A stretch of DNA of 64,000 nucleotides from Ga0077527 sp964531455 (GCA_964531455.1 CAZHFZ010000016.1:4628-68627); one strand, 5' to 3'. Positions 26,352 through 35,103 are shown, numbered from the stretch's first letter. Numbers and translations: made by a program. Notes: generated from the sequence alone by a model not told the origin.

Positions 26352-26526
26352 TTTAACCGCCAAGGCGCCAAGAGCGCCAAGAAGTGCAAGGGCAAAAGCA
26401 TTAACAGGATTTGCAGGATGGTTGGCGCTGGATTTCAGCGGTTTTAATGATTTTGATTTTCCTTGGCGCTCTTGGCGTCTTGGCGGTAAAACGACTTTGA
26501 ATTTTTTGCGTCTTGGCGGTAAAACG
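26352..26526. repeat. Inverted and direct repeat element upstream of selenoprotein 2
   Basis: A 30-base arm at 26352-26381 is matched in inverted orientation at 26462-26491 with two mismatches, across an 80-base loop. A 19-base direct repeat (GCGTCTTGGCGGTAAAACG) occurs at 26475-26493 and 26508-26526. The core unit is CCGCCAAG(A/G)CGCCAAGAGCGCCAAG. Such sequences recur as dispersed intergenic repeats in environmental proteobacteria (recollection, not checked). It ends eight bases before the Shine-Dalgarno of the selenoprotein. Confidence 0.8.
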
Positions 26527-26545
26527 CTTTTATAAAGGAGTTCTC

Positions 26546-27064
26546 ATGAACTGGATGCGTGATCCAACAGCGGAAACCGAATCGGTAATGCGCGCACGGC
26601 GTGCGCCGCCGCCTTCGCTGGAGGGCCTGACCGTGGGCCTGTTTGATATCGGCAAGACGCGCAGCGATGAATTTCTCAACCGGATCGAAAAGCGCATGGG
26701 TGAGCGCGGCATCAAGACCAAACGTTTCGGCAAGCCGACCAATGCCAAGGTGGCATCGAAGGACATTGTCGACAAGGTAGTCGGTGAAGCCGATGTGGTG
26801 CTGATCGGTCTGTCGGATTGAGGGTCATGCACGTCGTGCAGTCTGCACGACCTTATGACCTTTGATCAGCGCGGCTTACCCGGGGTGTCGATAGTGACCA
26901 CCGAGTTTCGCGATGCGATAGCAGTGCAGAGCCGGGCGCTGGGTTTCGAGCCGGCGGTGGTGTATGTTCCCCATCCGGTGCAGAACCGCACGGCGGAGGA
27001 GTTGGCTGCCGTGGCGGATGCGGTGATGGATCAGGCGCTGGCTTGCCTGACACAGAAGATTTAA
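26546..27064 (+). CDS. UGSC-family selenoprotein, UGA-encoded Sec92
   Basis: ATG 26546 is preceded by AAAGGAG five bases upstream. The frame meets TGA at 26819-26821 and continues in frame to a stop at 27062-27064, giving 172 residues. Reading UGA as selenocysteine yields U92-G-S-C95 followed by TSCSLHD, the same UGSC motif as at 1285-1824. The segment before it (DVVLIGLSD) and GLFDIGKTRSDEFL near residue 31 align with the first copy. A SECIS-like stem-loop starts at the UGA. The second half contains RGLPGVSIVTTEF, consistent with one continuous fold. The extra Cys98 is absent from copy 1 (Trp103). Probably a redox enzyme of unknown substrate. Confidence 0.9.
26821..26862 (+). promoter_or_regulatory. 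Bacterial SECIS element of selenoprotein 2
   Basis: Outer stem AGGGTCAT (26821-26828) pairs with ATGACCTT (26855-26862), one G-T wobble. Inner stem GTCGTGCA (26833-26840) pairs with TGCACGAC (26844-26851) with a GTC loop 20-22 bases after the UGA. The apex GCAGTCTGC resembles the GCAGGUCUGC apex of E. coli fdhF. Confidence 0.85.
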
Positions 27065-27159
27065 AAAAGATTTAAAATATTAATATAATCAAATACTTAT
27101 AATAATCCGCCTGCGGAGCAATTCCTGTCGGCGATCGTGTAACCAACCTTGGAACAACA

Positions 27160-28176
27160 ATGAAGATTCTGGTTTATGGCGCGGGCGCCATTGGTGGTTT
27201 TTTTGGCGGGCGGCTGACGGTCGCCGGTGAAGACGTCACGCTGGTGGCACGGGGTGCGCAATACGACGCGCTGGCCAATCGCGGCCTGATTCTTGAGGGT
27301 CCGAAAAGCGGCATGCCCGATCCGATCAAGGTGCGCGTGTGCAAGCCGGGTGAGGAGAAAGGTCCTTACGATGTGGTGTTCGTGACGCTGAAGTCACAGC
27401 AGATCGCGCCGGTGGCGCAGCATCTGCGCGGGCTGGTGAAAAAAGACGGTGTACTGGTGTTCCCGCAGAACGGCATCCCGTGGTGGTATTTCCAGGGTGT
27501 GCCGTCAAAGTTCAAGGATGCGCAACTGAAAACTTTGGACCCCGATGGCGTGCTCGCGCGGACGTTTGAACCGCAGATGATCATCGGCGGCACCGCACTG
27601 AAACCTTCCGATCTGGTTGCGCCGGGACATATCCGTGTGCCGGACGGGGATACCGATGCGCTGGTCATCGGCGAGATCGATAACAGCGTGACGCCGCGCG
27701 TTCAGGCGATTGCCGATGTCGCGACCCGTGCTGGCTGGACCGGCAAGGTGTCGAATGACGTGCGCCTGGTGAAATGGACCAAGCTGCTGTCGAATGCGGT
27801 TTGGAATCCGCTGGGGGCGATCACGCAGTCGACCGCGCGCGAAGTGGCCGAGTTTGCCGGCTCCAAACCGCTGGCGGTGGCGATGATGCGTGAGGTGATG
27901 GCGGTGGCCAATGCCGTGGGCACCAAGCTTGATGTCGATGCGGAAGCGCGGGTGGCCGATGCGGCCAAACGCGCATCGCTGCCGACCTCAACGCTGCAGG
28001 ATGTCCGTGCCGGTCGTCCGCTGGAAATGGATGCCATCGTCAATGCAGTGATCGAACTCGGTCATATGACCGGCGTGCCGACGCCGTCGCTGCAGGTAGT
28101 CGCAGCCTGCGTCAACCTGCTCAACCGCCGCATCACCGATGACGGCGTGGCGATCCGTCCGGTGAAACGCACTTAA
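27160..28176 (+). CDS. Ketopantoate reductase family protein (ApbA/PanE-like)
   Basis: A 338-residue protein. N-terminal motif VYGAGAIGGFFGGRL (residues 4-18), VTLKSQQ and FPQNGIPWW follow the family order; the C-terminal domain has VKWTKLLSNAVWNPLGAIT, holding the catalytic lysine, and later RPLEMDAIV. PanE makes pantoate, but many paralogues have other substrates; no pantothenate genes are nearby. The AT-rich spacer 27065-27159 probably holds its promoter. Confidence 0.88.
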   Translation: MKILVYGAGAIGGFFGGRLTVAGEDVTLVARGAQYDALANRGLILEGPKSGMPDPIKVRVCKPGEEKGPYDVVFVTLKSQQIAPVAQHLRGLVKKDGVLVFPQNGIPWWYFQGVPSKFKDAQLKTLDPDGVLARTFEPQMIIGGTALKPSDLVAPGHIRVPDGDTDALVIGEIDNSVTPRVQAIADVATRAGWTGKVSNDVRLVKWTKLLSNAVWNPLGAITQSTAREVAEFAGSKPLAVAMMREVMAVANAVGTKLDVDAEARVADAAKRASLPTSTLQDVRAGRPLEMDAIVNAVIELGHMTGVPTPSLQVVAACVNLLNRRITDDGVAIRPVKRT

Positions 28177-28197
28177 CGCATTACCCGGCGCATCGGT

Positions 28198-29157
28198 TCA
28201 GAGCAGCATATCGATATGCGCGGCCATGCGTTTACGCATCGCCGCATCCGGCAGCAGGCCGCGGCCGGCGTCGAGATTGTCGAGCATGTATTCGACCTTG
28301 TCCGTGCCGGGAATTACTGCATTGACGGCACTGTGGCCCAGCAGATACTTCAGGAAAAACTGGCCCCAGGTCACGGCGCCGAATTCCTTGGCAAAGTCAG
28401 GCAGGGTCTTGCCGCGTACGGCGCCGAACAGGCGGTTGCGCGCGAAGGGCAGGTTGCACAGCACTGCGGTGCCGGTGTCGGCTGCAGCAGCGAGCAGGCG
28501 GTCTTCGACGCTGCGTTCGGCCATTGAATAATTGACCTGGATGAAATCGATTTTTTCCTGTTGCATGATTTCGATCAGGCGATCATTGGCGCGGGGCTGA
28601 TCCTGCGAGTGGGTGACGCCGATGTAACGGAACTGGCCCTGCTGCTTCCATTCGCGCACGATGGCCAGTTGCGAGGCGACCATGGCGCGATCCAGGAAGC
28701 CGACGTTATGCATCTGCATCAAATCAAACTTTGGTGTACGCAGCCGCTGCTGCGATTCCTTCATCTGCGCGACGAAGGCGCCGTTGTCGTTGGAGCGTAC
28801 TTTGGTGGCGAGGAATACCCTGTCGCGCACTTTCATTTCGGTGAGCAGGTCGCCGACCACCGCCTCGGCGGAACCGTAGGAGGGGGCGGTATCGATCAAT
28901 CGCGCGCCGCCGGCGAGCAGGGTATTGATGACCTTGACGCGCTCGGCGCGTTGCGCGGCATCGTTGTGAATATCAAAAATGATTGCGGTGCCGAGGCCGA
29001 TGACCGGCAGCGCTTCTTTGGTTTTCGGGATCGGGCGGGTGAGCAGCGCTTGGGCTGTGTTTTGTGCCAGCGATATGCCGGGCAGTGTGCTGGCGGCCAC
29101 CCCGGCGGCCAGTGCCAGCATCTCGCGGCGTGTATATAAATTATTGATTTTATTCAT
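28198..29157 (-). CDS. Tat-exported aldo/keto reductase (copy 2)
   Basis: A 319-residue protein. The Tat signal is TRREMLALAAGVAAS (Arg10-Arg11) ending near ISLAQ. Barrel motifs: PVIGLGTAIIFD, DTAPSYGSAE (Tyr), LATKVR (Lys) and YIGVTHSQ (His). It is a paralogue of 23491-24414, with the same start (LLTRPIPKTKE) and end (AMRKRMAAH). The transporter gene lies just upstream, so they may share a transcript. Confidence 0.88.
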   Translation of the reverse strand: MNKINNLYTRREMLALAAGVAASTLPGISLAQNTAQALLTRPIPKTKEALPVIGLGTAIIFDIHNDAAQRAERVKVINTLLAGGARLIDTAPSYGSAEAVVGDLLTEMKVRDRVFLATKVRSNDNGAFVAQMKESQQRLRTPKFDLMQMHNVGFLDRAMVASQLAIVREWKQQGQFRYIGVTHSQDQPRANDRLIEIMQQEKIDFIQVNYSMAERSVEDRLLAAAADTGTAVLCNLPFARNRLFGAVRGKTLPDFAKEFGAVTWGQFFLKYLLGHSAVNAVIPGTDKVEYMLDNLDAGRGLLPDAAMRKRMAAHIDMLL

Positions 29158-29168
29158 TAATTTATCTC

Positions 29169-30476
29169 TTATGGTTTGGGTTGTTGAATTTCAGCCGTGC
29201 GTTTTTCATGGGATCGGCCGAGTGTCAGTGCCAGCGCCAGCCAGCCGAGGGCGACGGGAACTGTGGCCAACGAGATGGCGTTGAGTTCCATGCCGAGGCT
29301 GCGTAGCGCGTGGAACAGCCAGCCGCTGGCGGCATCGCCGCCGCGGAACACCACGTTGTCGATTACGTACTTCGCTTTGTATTTTTCTTCGCGGCTGACC
29401 ACGGTGAACAGCACTTCGCGCGCCGGGTTGGAGATGGCGAAATTCGCCGCGCGTTGCAAGGCCTGGAAGGCGATCACCACCCATAGCATCGGCGTCAGCG
29501 CCAGCATCAGGAATCCACCGGCAAACACCAGCGGCAGGAATGCCGCTGCAGGGCCGGCGCCGAAGCGGCGGATCAGTTTGCCGGTGGCGAGAAACTGCAC
29601 GGTGATGGTCAGCAGGCTGACGGCCAGATCAATCTGCGCGAAGATCGCCGTGCGTTTATTGGGGTCGTCGGTCAGTGCCGACACGATGCTGGCCTGCTGA
29701 AAATAGAGGAAAGTTCCGGCGAGCGACAGCAGCGCAACCCACAAGGCAATGCCGGCGAGATAGGGCGAGCGCGCAACCATCATCAGTCCGGCAATCCAGC
29801 TGCCGCCGAGTGCGGCTTCGCGGGGCACTGCGGCCTCCGATGAAGGTGTTTCCGCCTTCAAGGTCTGTGCCGCGGATTCGAGTCGCATCGCGCACAACAC
29901 CGCGAACTCCAGCAGCAGTGCGGCAATCAGCAGCAGATTGGCGCGGCCGATGGGTTCGGCCAGCCAGACCGCGATGGTGGGGCCGAGCAGCGCGCCGGCA
30001 GAGCCGCCTGCGGCAATGAAGCCGAACAGGCGTTTGCCCTGTTCCGATGCGAACAGGTCGGACATGAAGGACCAGAACACCGATACCGCAAACAGGTTGA
30101 ACACGCTGATCCAGACAAAGAACACCTTGGCGGTGTCGGTCATCGCGATTTTGAACGTGAGCAGCAGCCAGAAGATCAGGATGTTGGCGACAAAAAAGTG
30201 GTAGACCAGCGGAATGAAGCGGCGGCGCGGGATGCGCGCGACCATGGCGCCGAATACCGGAACCACGGCGAGCATGACAACAAAGGTTGCCGTGAACAGC
30301 CAGGGCAGGTTGCGCACACCGCCGGCAATGCCCATCTCGTCGCGCACCGGGCGCAGCACGTAATAGGCTACCAGCAGGAAAAAGAAATAGGCGAACGACC
30401 ACAGCAGGGCGCGCACCTCGGTTGGCCGTACGGCGACGACTCGCGTCAACCAATGTGGTTGGATTGTTGTGTTCAC
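29169..30476 (-). CDS. NTT/MFS-like membrane transporter
   Basis: About 435 residues from GTG 30476, where a short leader frame ends (GTGA overlap). A TTG at 30515 would add 13 residues. Around twelve membrane segments, the first carrying FAYFFFLLVAYYVLRPVRDE, the ATP/ADP-translocase-like MFS signature. Others are FVWISVFNLFAVSVFWSFMSD and YKAKYVIDNVVFRGGDAASGW. In bacteria outside intracellular lineages such proteins have no proven substrate. It lies upstream of the Tat reductase. Confidence 0.82.
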   Translation of the reverse strand: MNTTIQPHWLTRVVAVRPTEVRALLWSFAYFFFLLVAYYVLRPVRDEMGIAGGVRNLPWLFTATFVVMLAVVPVFGAMVARIPRRRFIPLVYHFFVANILIFWLLLTFKIAMTDTAKVFFVWISVFNLFAVSVFWSFMSDLFASEQGKRLFGFIAAGGSAGALLGPTIAVWLAEPIGRANLLLIAALLLEFAVLCAMRLESAAQTLKAETPSSEAAVPREAALGGSWIAGLMMVARSPYLAGIALWVALLSLAGTFLYFQQASIVSALTDDPNKRTAIFAQIDLAVSLLTITVQFLATGKLIRRFGAGPAAAFLPLVFAGGFLMLALTPMLWVVIAFQALQRAANFAISNPAREVLFTVVSREEKYKAKYVIDNVVFRGGDAASGWLFHALRSLGMELNAISLATVPVALGWLALALTLGRSHEKRTAEIQQPKP

Positions 30477-30535
30477 GAGGCGGATACGGTTGCCGACAGG
30501 GCGCAAAGCGCGCAACGGCTATCGATTGAATTCAT
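30473..30535 (-). CDS. Candidate 20-residue leader peptide
   Basis: An ATG at 30535 with GAGGAG eight bases upstream opens a 20-residue frame (MNSIDSRCALCALSATVSAS). Its TGA overlaps the GTG start of the transporter. The best ribosome site upstream of the transporter thus serves this leader, which suggests translational coupling. Alternatively, a single-base error could have split off a natural N-terminus. Confidence 0.5.
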   Translation of the reverse strand: MNSIDSRCALCALSATVSAS

Positions 30536-30746
30536 TGCGGAAACTCCTCGGTGATCGTCCGCTTTCGAGTCTAGCAGAAGCACAATTGCGGGCGTCCATT
30601 ACGCCGCACTGATGGGTGGTTTGCCCCGCCGCACAGGAGGCGGCGCGTGGGGCGGTGGGTTACAATCACGGGATAAAACGTGCACCGCCGGCCTGTGCCG
30701 CAGCTTATGCATTTCGAGCCCTGTTTGCCCCCCAGAGGAGATGACG

Positions 30747-31718
30747 ATGCGTGTCCTGCATTTCGCATTGCATGGTGTTGCATTGGCCGTTTTGGCCGCT
30801 GCGGGCGTGGTATCCGCACAGGGCTATCCGGTCAAGCCGGTGCGCATCATTGTGCCCTTTGGCGCCGGTGGTCCCGCCGACGTCTACGCGCGATTCCTGG
30901 CGCAGCAGTTGAATCAGCCTCTGGGGCAGAATGTCGTCGTCGAGAACCGTCCCGGCGCAGGCTCGATCATCGGCACGGAAGTGGTGGCCAAGTCGCCCCC
31001 CGATGGTTATACGCTGTTGCTGATGTCGAATACGCATACCGTCAACGAGTCGCTGATTCTGAAAAAGCCGTTCACGTTGATGAAGGATTTTGCCGCGGTG
31101 GCGCCGATCAATTACTCGGACCTGATCCTGGTCGTACATCCGTCGTTGCCGGTGCGCAGCGTCGGTGAACTGGTCAGGCTCGCCAAAGCCAGGGACCATG
31201 GTCTCAACTACGCGTCGTCAGGAAACGGCACGCCTTACCATATGGCCGGTGAGTATTTCAAATCGCTGATCAAGGCCGACATCGTGCATGTTCCGCACAA
31301 GGGCAGCGGCGAGGCGCGAACCAGCGTGCTCAGCGGCCAGGTCGAGATGATGTTTGATGCGGTGACGACGATGACCACGCATGTGCGCGCCGGCAAGGTG
31401 CGCGCGCTGGCGACGACCGGCCTGAAACGCTCCAGGGTGACCCCGGAACTGCCGACGGTTTCCGAGGCCGGCGTCAAAGATTATGAGGCGACGATCTGGC
31501 TGGGCGTGATGGCGCCTGCACAGACGCCGCGGCCGGTGCTGGATCGCCTGAATGGCGAAATCACCAAGGTCACCACGCGAACGGATACTGCCGCAAACTG
31601 GGAAAAGCAGGGCGCCGAGGCGATGGTGATGTCGGTTTCCGAGTTTGAAAAATACCTGAACCAGGACATTGCCAAGTGGGCGCATGTGGTCAAGGTATCC
31701 GGCGCCAAGCCGGATTGA
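30747..31718 (+). CDS. Bug/TctC family solute-binding receptor
   Basis: About 323 residues from ATG 30747; an ATG at 30741 abuts AGGAG too closely. Signal peptide to about residue 23 (VVSAQG). Family motifs: YPVKPVRIIVPFGAGGPADVYAR, NVVVENRPGAGSIIGTEVV and SPPDGYTLL, here cited in part. These periplasmic receptors bind carboxylates for tripartite tricarboxylate transport or act as orphans. It starts a run with two fumarylacetoacetate-hydrolase genes. Confidence 0.92.
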   Translation: MRVLHFALHGVALAVLAAAGVVSAQGYPVKPVRIIVPFGAGGPADVYARFLAQQLNQPLGQNVVVENRPGAGSIIGTEVVAKSPPDGYTLLLMSNTHTVNESLILKKPFTLMKDFAAVAPINYSDLILVVHPSLPVRSVGELVRLAKARDHGLNYASSGNGTPYHMAGEYFKSLIKADIVHVPHKGSGEARTSVLSGQVEMMFDAVTTMTTHVRAGKVRALATTGLKRSRVTPELPTVSEAGVKDYEATIWLGVMAPAQTPRPVLDRLNGEITKVTTRTDTAANWEKQGAEAMVMSVSEFEKYLNQDIAKWAHVVKVSGAKPD

Positions 31719-31778
31719 TTGTGCATTGATGCGCCGTCTTGCGACGGCGGTTTTGATTGTTAACGAGGAGTGAATTGA

Positions 31779-32666
31779 ATGCGTCTGGTGACTTTTTCCG
31801 ATGCCCGGGGTGCACGTATCGGTGTGCATGACCAGGAGTCCAACACGATTGTCGACCTGTCGGCGTCAACCCGTTTACCGAAGGAGATGACCGCGTTTGT
31901 GGCGCTGGGCAAAAAAGGCCTGTCGCGCGCGCGCAAGGCCGTGAAAAGCGGCGAGGGTCGTATTCCGGTCACCGCCGTCAAGCTGCTGGCGCCGTTTCCC
32001 CGCCCGGCCAAGAATATCCTCTGCGTCGGCAAGAACTATCACGACCACGCCAAGGAGTTCCACAACAGCGGCTTTGATGCCAGTGCCGGCAAGGATGCCA
32101 TTCCCGAAGTGCCGATCATGTTCACGAAGTGGCCGAATTCGGTGATCGGCCCCGGCGTGGCCATCCCCAGCGCCAACGATTACACCAATTCCGTTGACTA
32201 TGAAGGCGAACTGACGGTGGTGATCGGCGAGGGCGGGCGCAACATTACGCAGAAAAATGCCTACAAGCATGTTTATGGCTACACCATCATCAACGATGTG
32301 ACGGCACGCACACTGCAGAACCGCCACAAGCAATGGTTTCTCGGCAAGAGCCTCGACGGCTTCTGCCCGATGGGACCATGCATCGTCACTTCCGATGACA
32401 TCAAGGATGTGACGCAGCTGAAACTGATCACCAAGGTCAATGGCGAAGTGCGGCAGAACGCCTATGTCAGCCAGCTGATATTCGACATTCCGCGCCTGAT
32501 CGAGGATCTGTCGAAAGTGATGACGCTTGAACCGGGCGACCTGATTGCAACGGGCACCTGCGCCGGTGTCGGCATCGGTTTCAATCCGCCGAAATACCTC
32601 AAGCCCGGTGACCATGTCGCCATCACCATCGAGCCGATCGGTACTCTGGAAAATCCGGTGGCCTGA
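31779..32666 (+). CDS. Fumarylacetoacetate hydrolase family protein (1)
   Basis: A 295-residue protein; GAGGAG lies about ten bases before ATG 31779. The FAH domain starts with ILCVGKNYHDHAKEF. Metal-binding acidic residues lie in DYEGELTVVIG and NDVTARTLQ. The C-terminal loop is GDLIATGTCAGVGIGF. Members hydrolyse or decarboxylate beta-keto or acylpyruvate-like acids in aromatic catabolism. It is translationally coupled to the second copy by a one-base overlap (TGATG). Confidence 0.9.
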   Translation: MRLVTFSDARGARIGVHDQESNTIVDLSASTRLPKEMTAFVALGKKGLSRARKAVKSGEGRIPVTAVKLLAPFPRPAKNILCVGKNYHDHAKEFHNSGFDASAGKDAIPEVPIMFTKWPNSVIGPGVAIPSANDYTNSVDYEGELTVVIGEGGRNITQKNAYKHVYGYTIINDVTARTLQNRHKQWFLGKSLDGFCPMGPCIVTSDDIKDVTQLKLITKVNGEVRQNAYVSQLIFDIPRLIEDLSKVMTLEPGDLIATGTCAGVGIGFNPPKYLKPGDHVAITIEPIGTLENPVA

Positions 32667-33616
32667 TGCAATTCGTCCGTTACGAACGCAATGGCGCGCT
32701 GCGGCTGGGTGCGCTTGATGGCAACGATGTTGTTGATCTGCTGGATGCCGCGCCCAACGGCACGGCACCGGCCATGCTCGCTGCTTTTTCCGACATGACG
32801 CTGCTGGTTGGGGCGGGCGATGCCGGGCTTGAAGCCGCCGGTGCTGCGCTGAAGGCCGCTTCCGCAGCAACGCGCACACCGCTGGCCAGAACGCGGCTGC
32901 GTGCGCCGATCGCCCCTTCGCTGATCCTGTGCAGCGGCGAGAACTACTGGGACCACCGCGAAGAAAAGCCCGAAGTGACGCGCAAGGACCCGGAGTTTTT
33001 CCTGAAAACCGGCCTCGGCGTGATCGGCACCGGCGACAATATCGTGCGCGATGAACGTGTGACCAAAAAGCTGGACTATGAAACCGAGATGCTGATCATC
33101 ATCGGCAAACCCGGGCGGCATATTCCGGCGGCGAGGGCGCATGAACACATCTACGGGTATTCGGTGATGAATGATGTCACTGCGCGCGACCGGCAGGTCA
33201 CGCTGCGTCCCGATGGATCATCGGTTTACAACCTTGGCCCGGGCAAGAATTTTGATACCTGCGCGCCCATCGGTCCGGCCATCGTGACTGCCGACGAAGT
33301 GCCTGATCCGCAACAGTTGCAGCTGCGCACCTACGTCAACGGCGAGCTGCGTCAGAGCAATACCACGGGCAAGATGATCTGGACCTGTGCGCAGTTGGTG
33401 GAATTTTTTTCGACCTTCGTGACGCTGCAGCCCGGCGTGATCATTTCGACCGGCACGCCCGGCGGCACCGCCTGGGGCAGCGATGCCGAACTCGGCGGCA
33501 AGAAGCCGATGCGCAAGGATGTGGTGACGGCGACGGGTTATCTGCAGCCGGGCGACGAAGTGGTGTGCGAGATTGAAGGTGTGGGACGGCTGGTCAACCG
33601 GGTCGTTGCTGCCTGA
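32666..33616 (+). CDS. Fumarylacetoacetate hydrolase family protein (2)
   Basis: A 316-residue protein starting at the overlapping TGATG. Landmarks: ILCSGENYWDHREEK, YETEMLIIIG (metal Glu pair), NDVTARDRQ and GVIISTGTPGGTAWG. It has a longer N-terminal arm than the first copy and an extra PDGSSVYNLGPGKNFD insertion, so the two enzymes are likely distinct steps or a heteromer, as in 2-oxo-hept-ene-dioate pathways. Substrate unknown. Confidence 0.9.
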   Translation: MQFVRYERNGALRLGALDGNDVVDLLDAAPNGTAPAMLAAFSDMTLLVGAGDAGLEAAGAALKAASAATRTPLARTRLRAPIAPSLILCSGENYWDHREEKPEVTRKDPEFFLKTGLGVIGTGDNIVRDERVTKKLDYETEMLIIIGKPGRHIPAARAHEHIYGYSVMNDVTARDRQVTLRPDGSSVYNLGPGKNFDTCAPIGPAIVTADEVPDPQQLQLRTYVNGELRQSNTTGKMIWTCAQLVEFFSTFVTLQPGVIISTGTPGGTAWGSDAELGGKKPMRKDVVTATGYLQPGDEVVCEIEGVGRLVNRVVAA

Positions 33617-33648
33617 CCCGGCACAAATCCAATGACGAGGAGGATTTC

Positions 33649-34617
33649 ATGATTAAACGCATTGTTTGTTCGGCATTCGCGGCGCTTGCTGCAGTCAGCG
33701 CGCAGGCGCAGGAGGTTTTTCCGGGGCGCGCGATATCGATGGTGGTGCCGTTTCCGCCGGGCGGCGTGGCTGATGTCACTGGCCGCCCGACTGCAATTGC
33801 GCTGGAAAAGGTATTCAAGCAGCCGGTGTCGATTTCCAATCGCCCGGGCGCGGGCGGTGCTGTCGGCAATGCGGTGGTAGCCAATGCCAAGCCTGACGGG
33901 TACACGCTGCTGATGGCGCTGTCGAGCATTACGGTAATTCCTGAAGCTGACAAGCTGTTCAACCGCAAGCCTGCCTACACGCTGGACCAGCTGGCGCCGA
34001 TTGCGCTGGTTTCCGCTGATCCGGTGATTCTGGTTGTCCATCCCTCATTGCCGGTGAAAACGGTCAAGGAGATCATTGCGCTGGCGCGCAAACAGCCGGG
34101 TGAACTTTCCTATTCGTCTTCAGGCGTCTATGGCGCGTTGCACATGCCGATGGAAATGTTCCTGCATGCCGCTCAGCTGAAAATGCGCCATGTGCCGACG
34201 ACCGGCGGTGGACCCGCGCTGACGCAACTGCTCGGCGGTCATGTCACCATGAGTGCCGGCGGCCCGGCTGCGATCACTTCGCATGTCAATGCAGGGAAAT
34301 TGCGTCCTATCGTGACCTGGGGCGCCGAGCGGCACCCGAATTACAAGGATGTGCCGACATTCAAGGAGCAGGGCCACGACATCGTTTATTACATCTGGGC
34401 CGGGCTTTTCGCGCCGGCGGCCACACCCGAACCGGTGATCAAGACTTTGCGTGACGGCGTACGCCAGGCCGTGAATGATGCGGATTTCAAGAGCCAGATG
34501 GCCAAGGTGAACTCGCCGATCAACTACCTCGACGCGCCGGACTTCGCCAAATATGTTGAAGCCGATTCAAAACGTCTGGCTGCGGTGGTCAGGATCGTCG
34601 GAAAGGTAGGCCAGTAA
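33649..34617 (+). CDS. TctC-type receptor of the tripartite tricarboxylate transporter
   Basis: A 322-residue protein; GGAGG lies six bases before ATG 33649. Signal peptide to about residue 20 (VSAQAQ). Motifs: ISMVVPFPPGGVADVTGRP, NRPGAGGAVGNAVVANAKPDGYTLL. It is directly upstream of TctB (3-base gap) and TctA, so it is very likely the dedicated receptor of that system. Confidence 0.93.
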   Translation: MIKRIVCSAFAALAAVSAQAQEVFPGRAISMVVPFPPGGVADVTGRPTAIALEKVFKQPVSISNRPGAGGAVGNAVVANAKPDGYTLLMALSSITVIPEADKLFNRKPAYTLDQLAPIALVSADPVILVVHPSLPVKTVKEIIALARKQPGELSYSSSGVYGALHMPMEMFLHAAQLKMRHVPTTGGGPALTQLLGGHVTMSAGGPAAITSHVNAGKLRPIVTWGAERHPNYKDVPTFKEQGHDIVYYIWAGLFAPAATPEPVIKTLRDGVRQAVNDADFKSQMAKVNSPINYLDAPDFAKYVEADSKRLAAVVRIVGKVGQ

Positions 34618-34620
34618 ATC

Positions 34621-35103
34621 ATGGCGGGTACAAAAGAGGCCGGACTGTTTGACGGCGGCGGTTTGCGCAGCGATCAGGTTTCCGGCGTCGTTCTGTTTCT
34701 GCTGGCGCTGGTGATCATCTGGTTCAACCGGGAATTTCCGGTCGGAACCCTGGCCGACCCCGGTCCGGGTTATGTGCCGTTGCTGCTGGCTTGCGCCATG
34801 GGCGGCATTGGTCTGCTGGTGGCTTTCCTGGGTTCACGAGCCGAGGCGATGTCCGCGATACGCTGGCCTGAAGGGATGCGGGCGCTGATCATTCTGGCGG
34901 CCTGTGTTGCGGCGACCTTTGCGCTGGAGCGTATCGGTTATCGTCTGACCACGGCGGCATTCCTGGTGTTCTTTCTGGGGGTGATCGAGCGCAAGAAACC
35001 GCTCGCGGTGGTGCTGGTTTCAGCCGGCTTCAGCCTCGGGTCATTTCATGTTGTCGGTGTATTGCTGAAAGTGCCGCTGCCCCGCGGACCCTGGGGTTTC
35101 TGA
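34621..35103 (+). CDS. TctB-family small membrane subunit
   Basis: A 160-residue protein with four membrane helices, including VSGVVLFLLALVIIWFNREF and a conserved LADPGPGYVPLLLA. It is the small subunit of the tripartite tricarboxylate transporter, pairing with TctA, whose gene overlaps it by one base (TGATG). Confidence 0.93.
   Translation: MAGTKEAGLFDGGGLRSDQVSGVVLFLLALVIIWFNREFPVGTLADPGPGYVPLLLACAMGGIGLLVAFLGSRAEAMSAIRWPEGMRALIILAACVAATFALERIGYRLTTAAFLVFFLGVIERKKPLAVVLVSAGFSLGSFHVVGVLLKVPLPRGPWGF

Noticed and set aside
26855..27064. Independent 69-residue gene starting at ATG 26855
   Set aside because: Same reasoning: in frame with 26546-26818 across the UGA, and its ATG lies in the SECIS stem.
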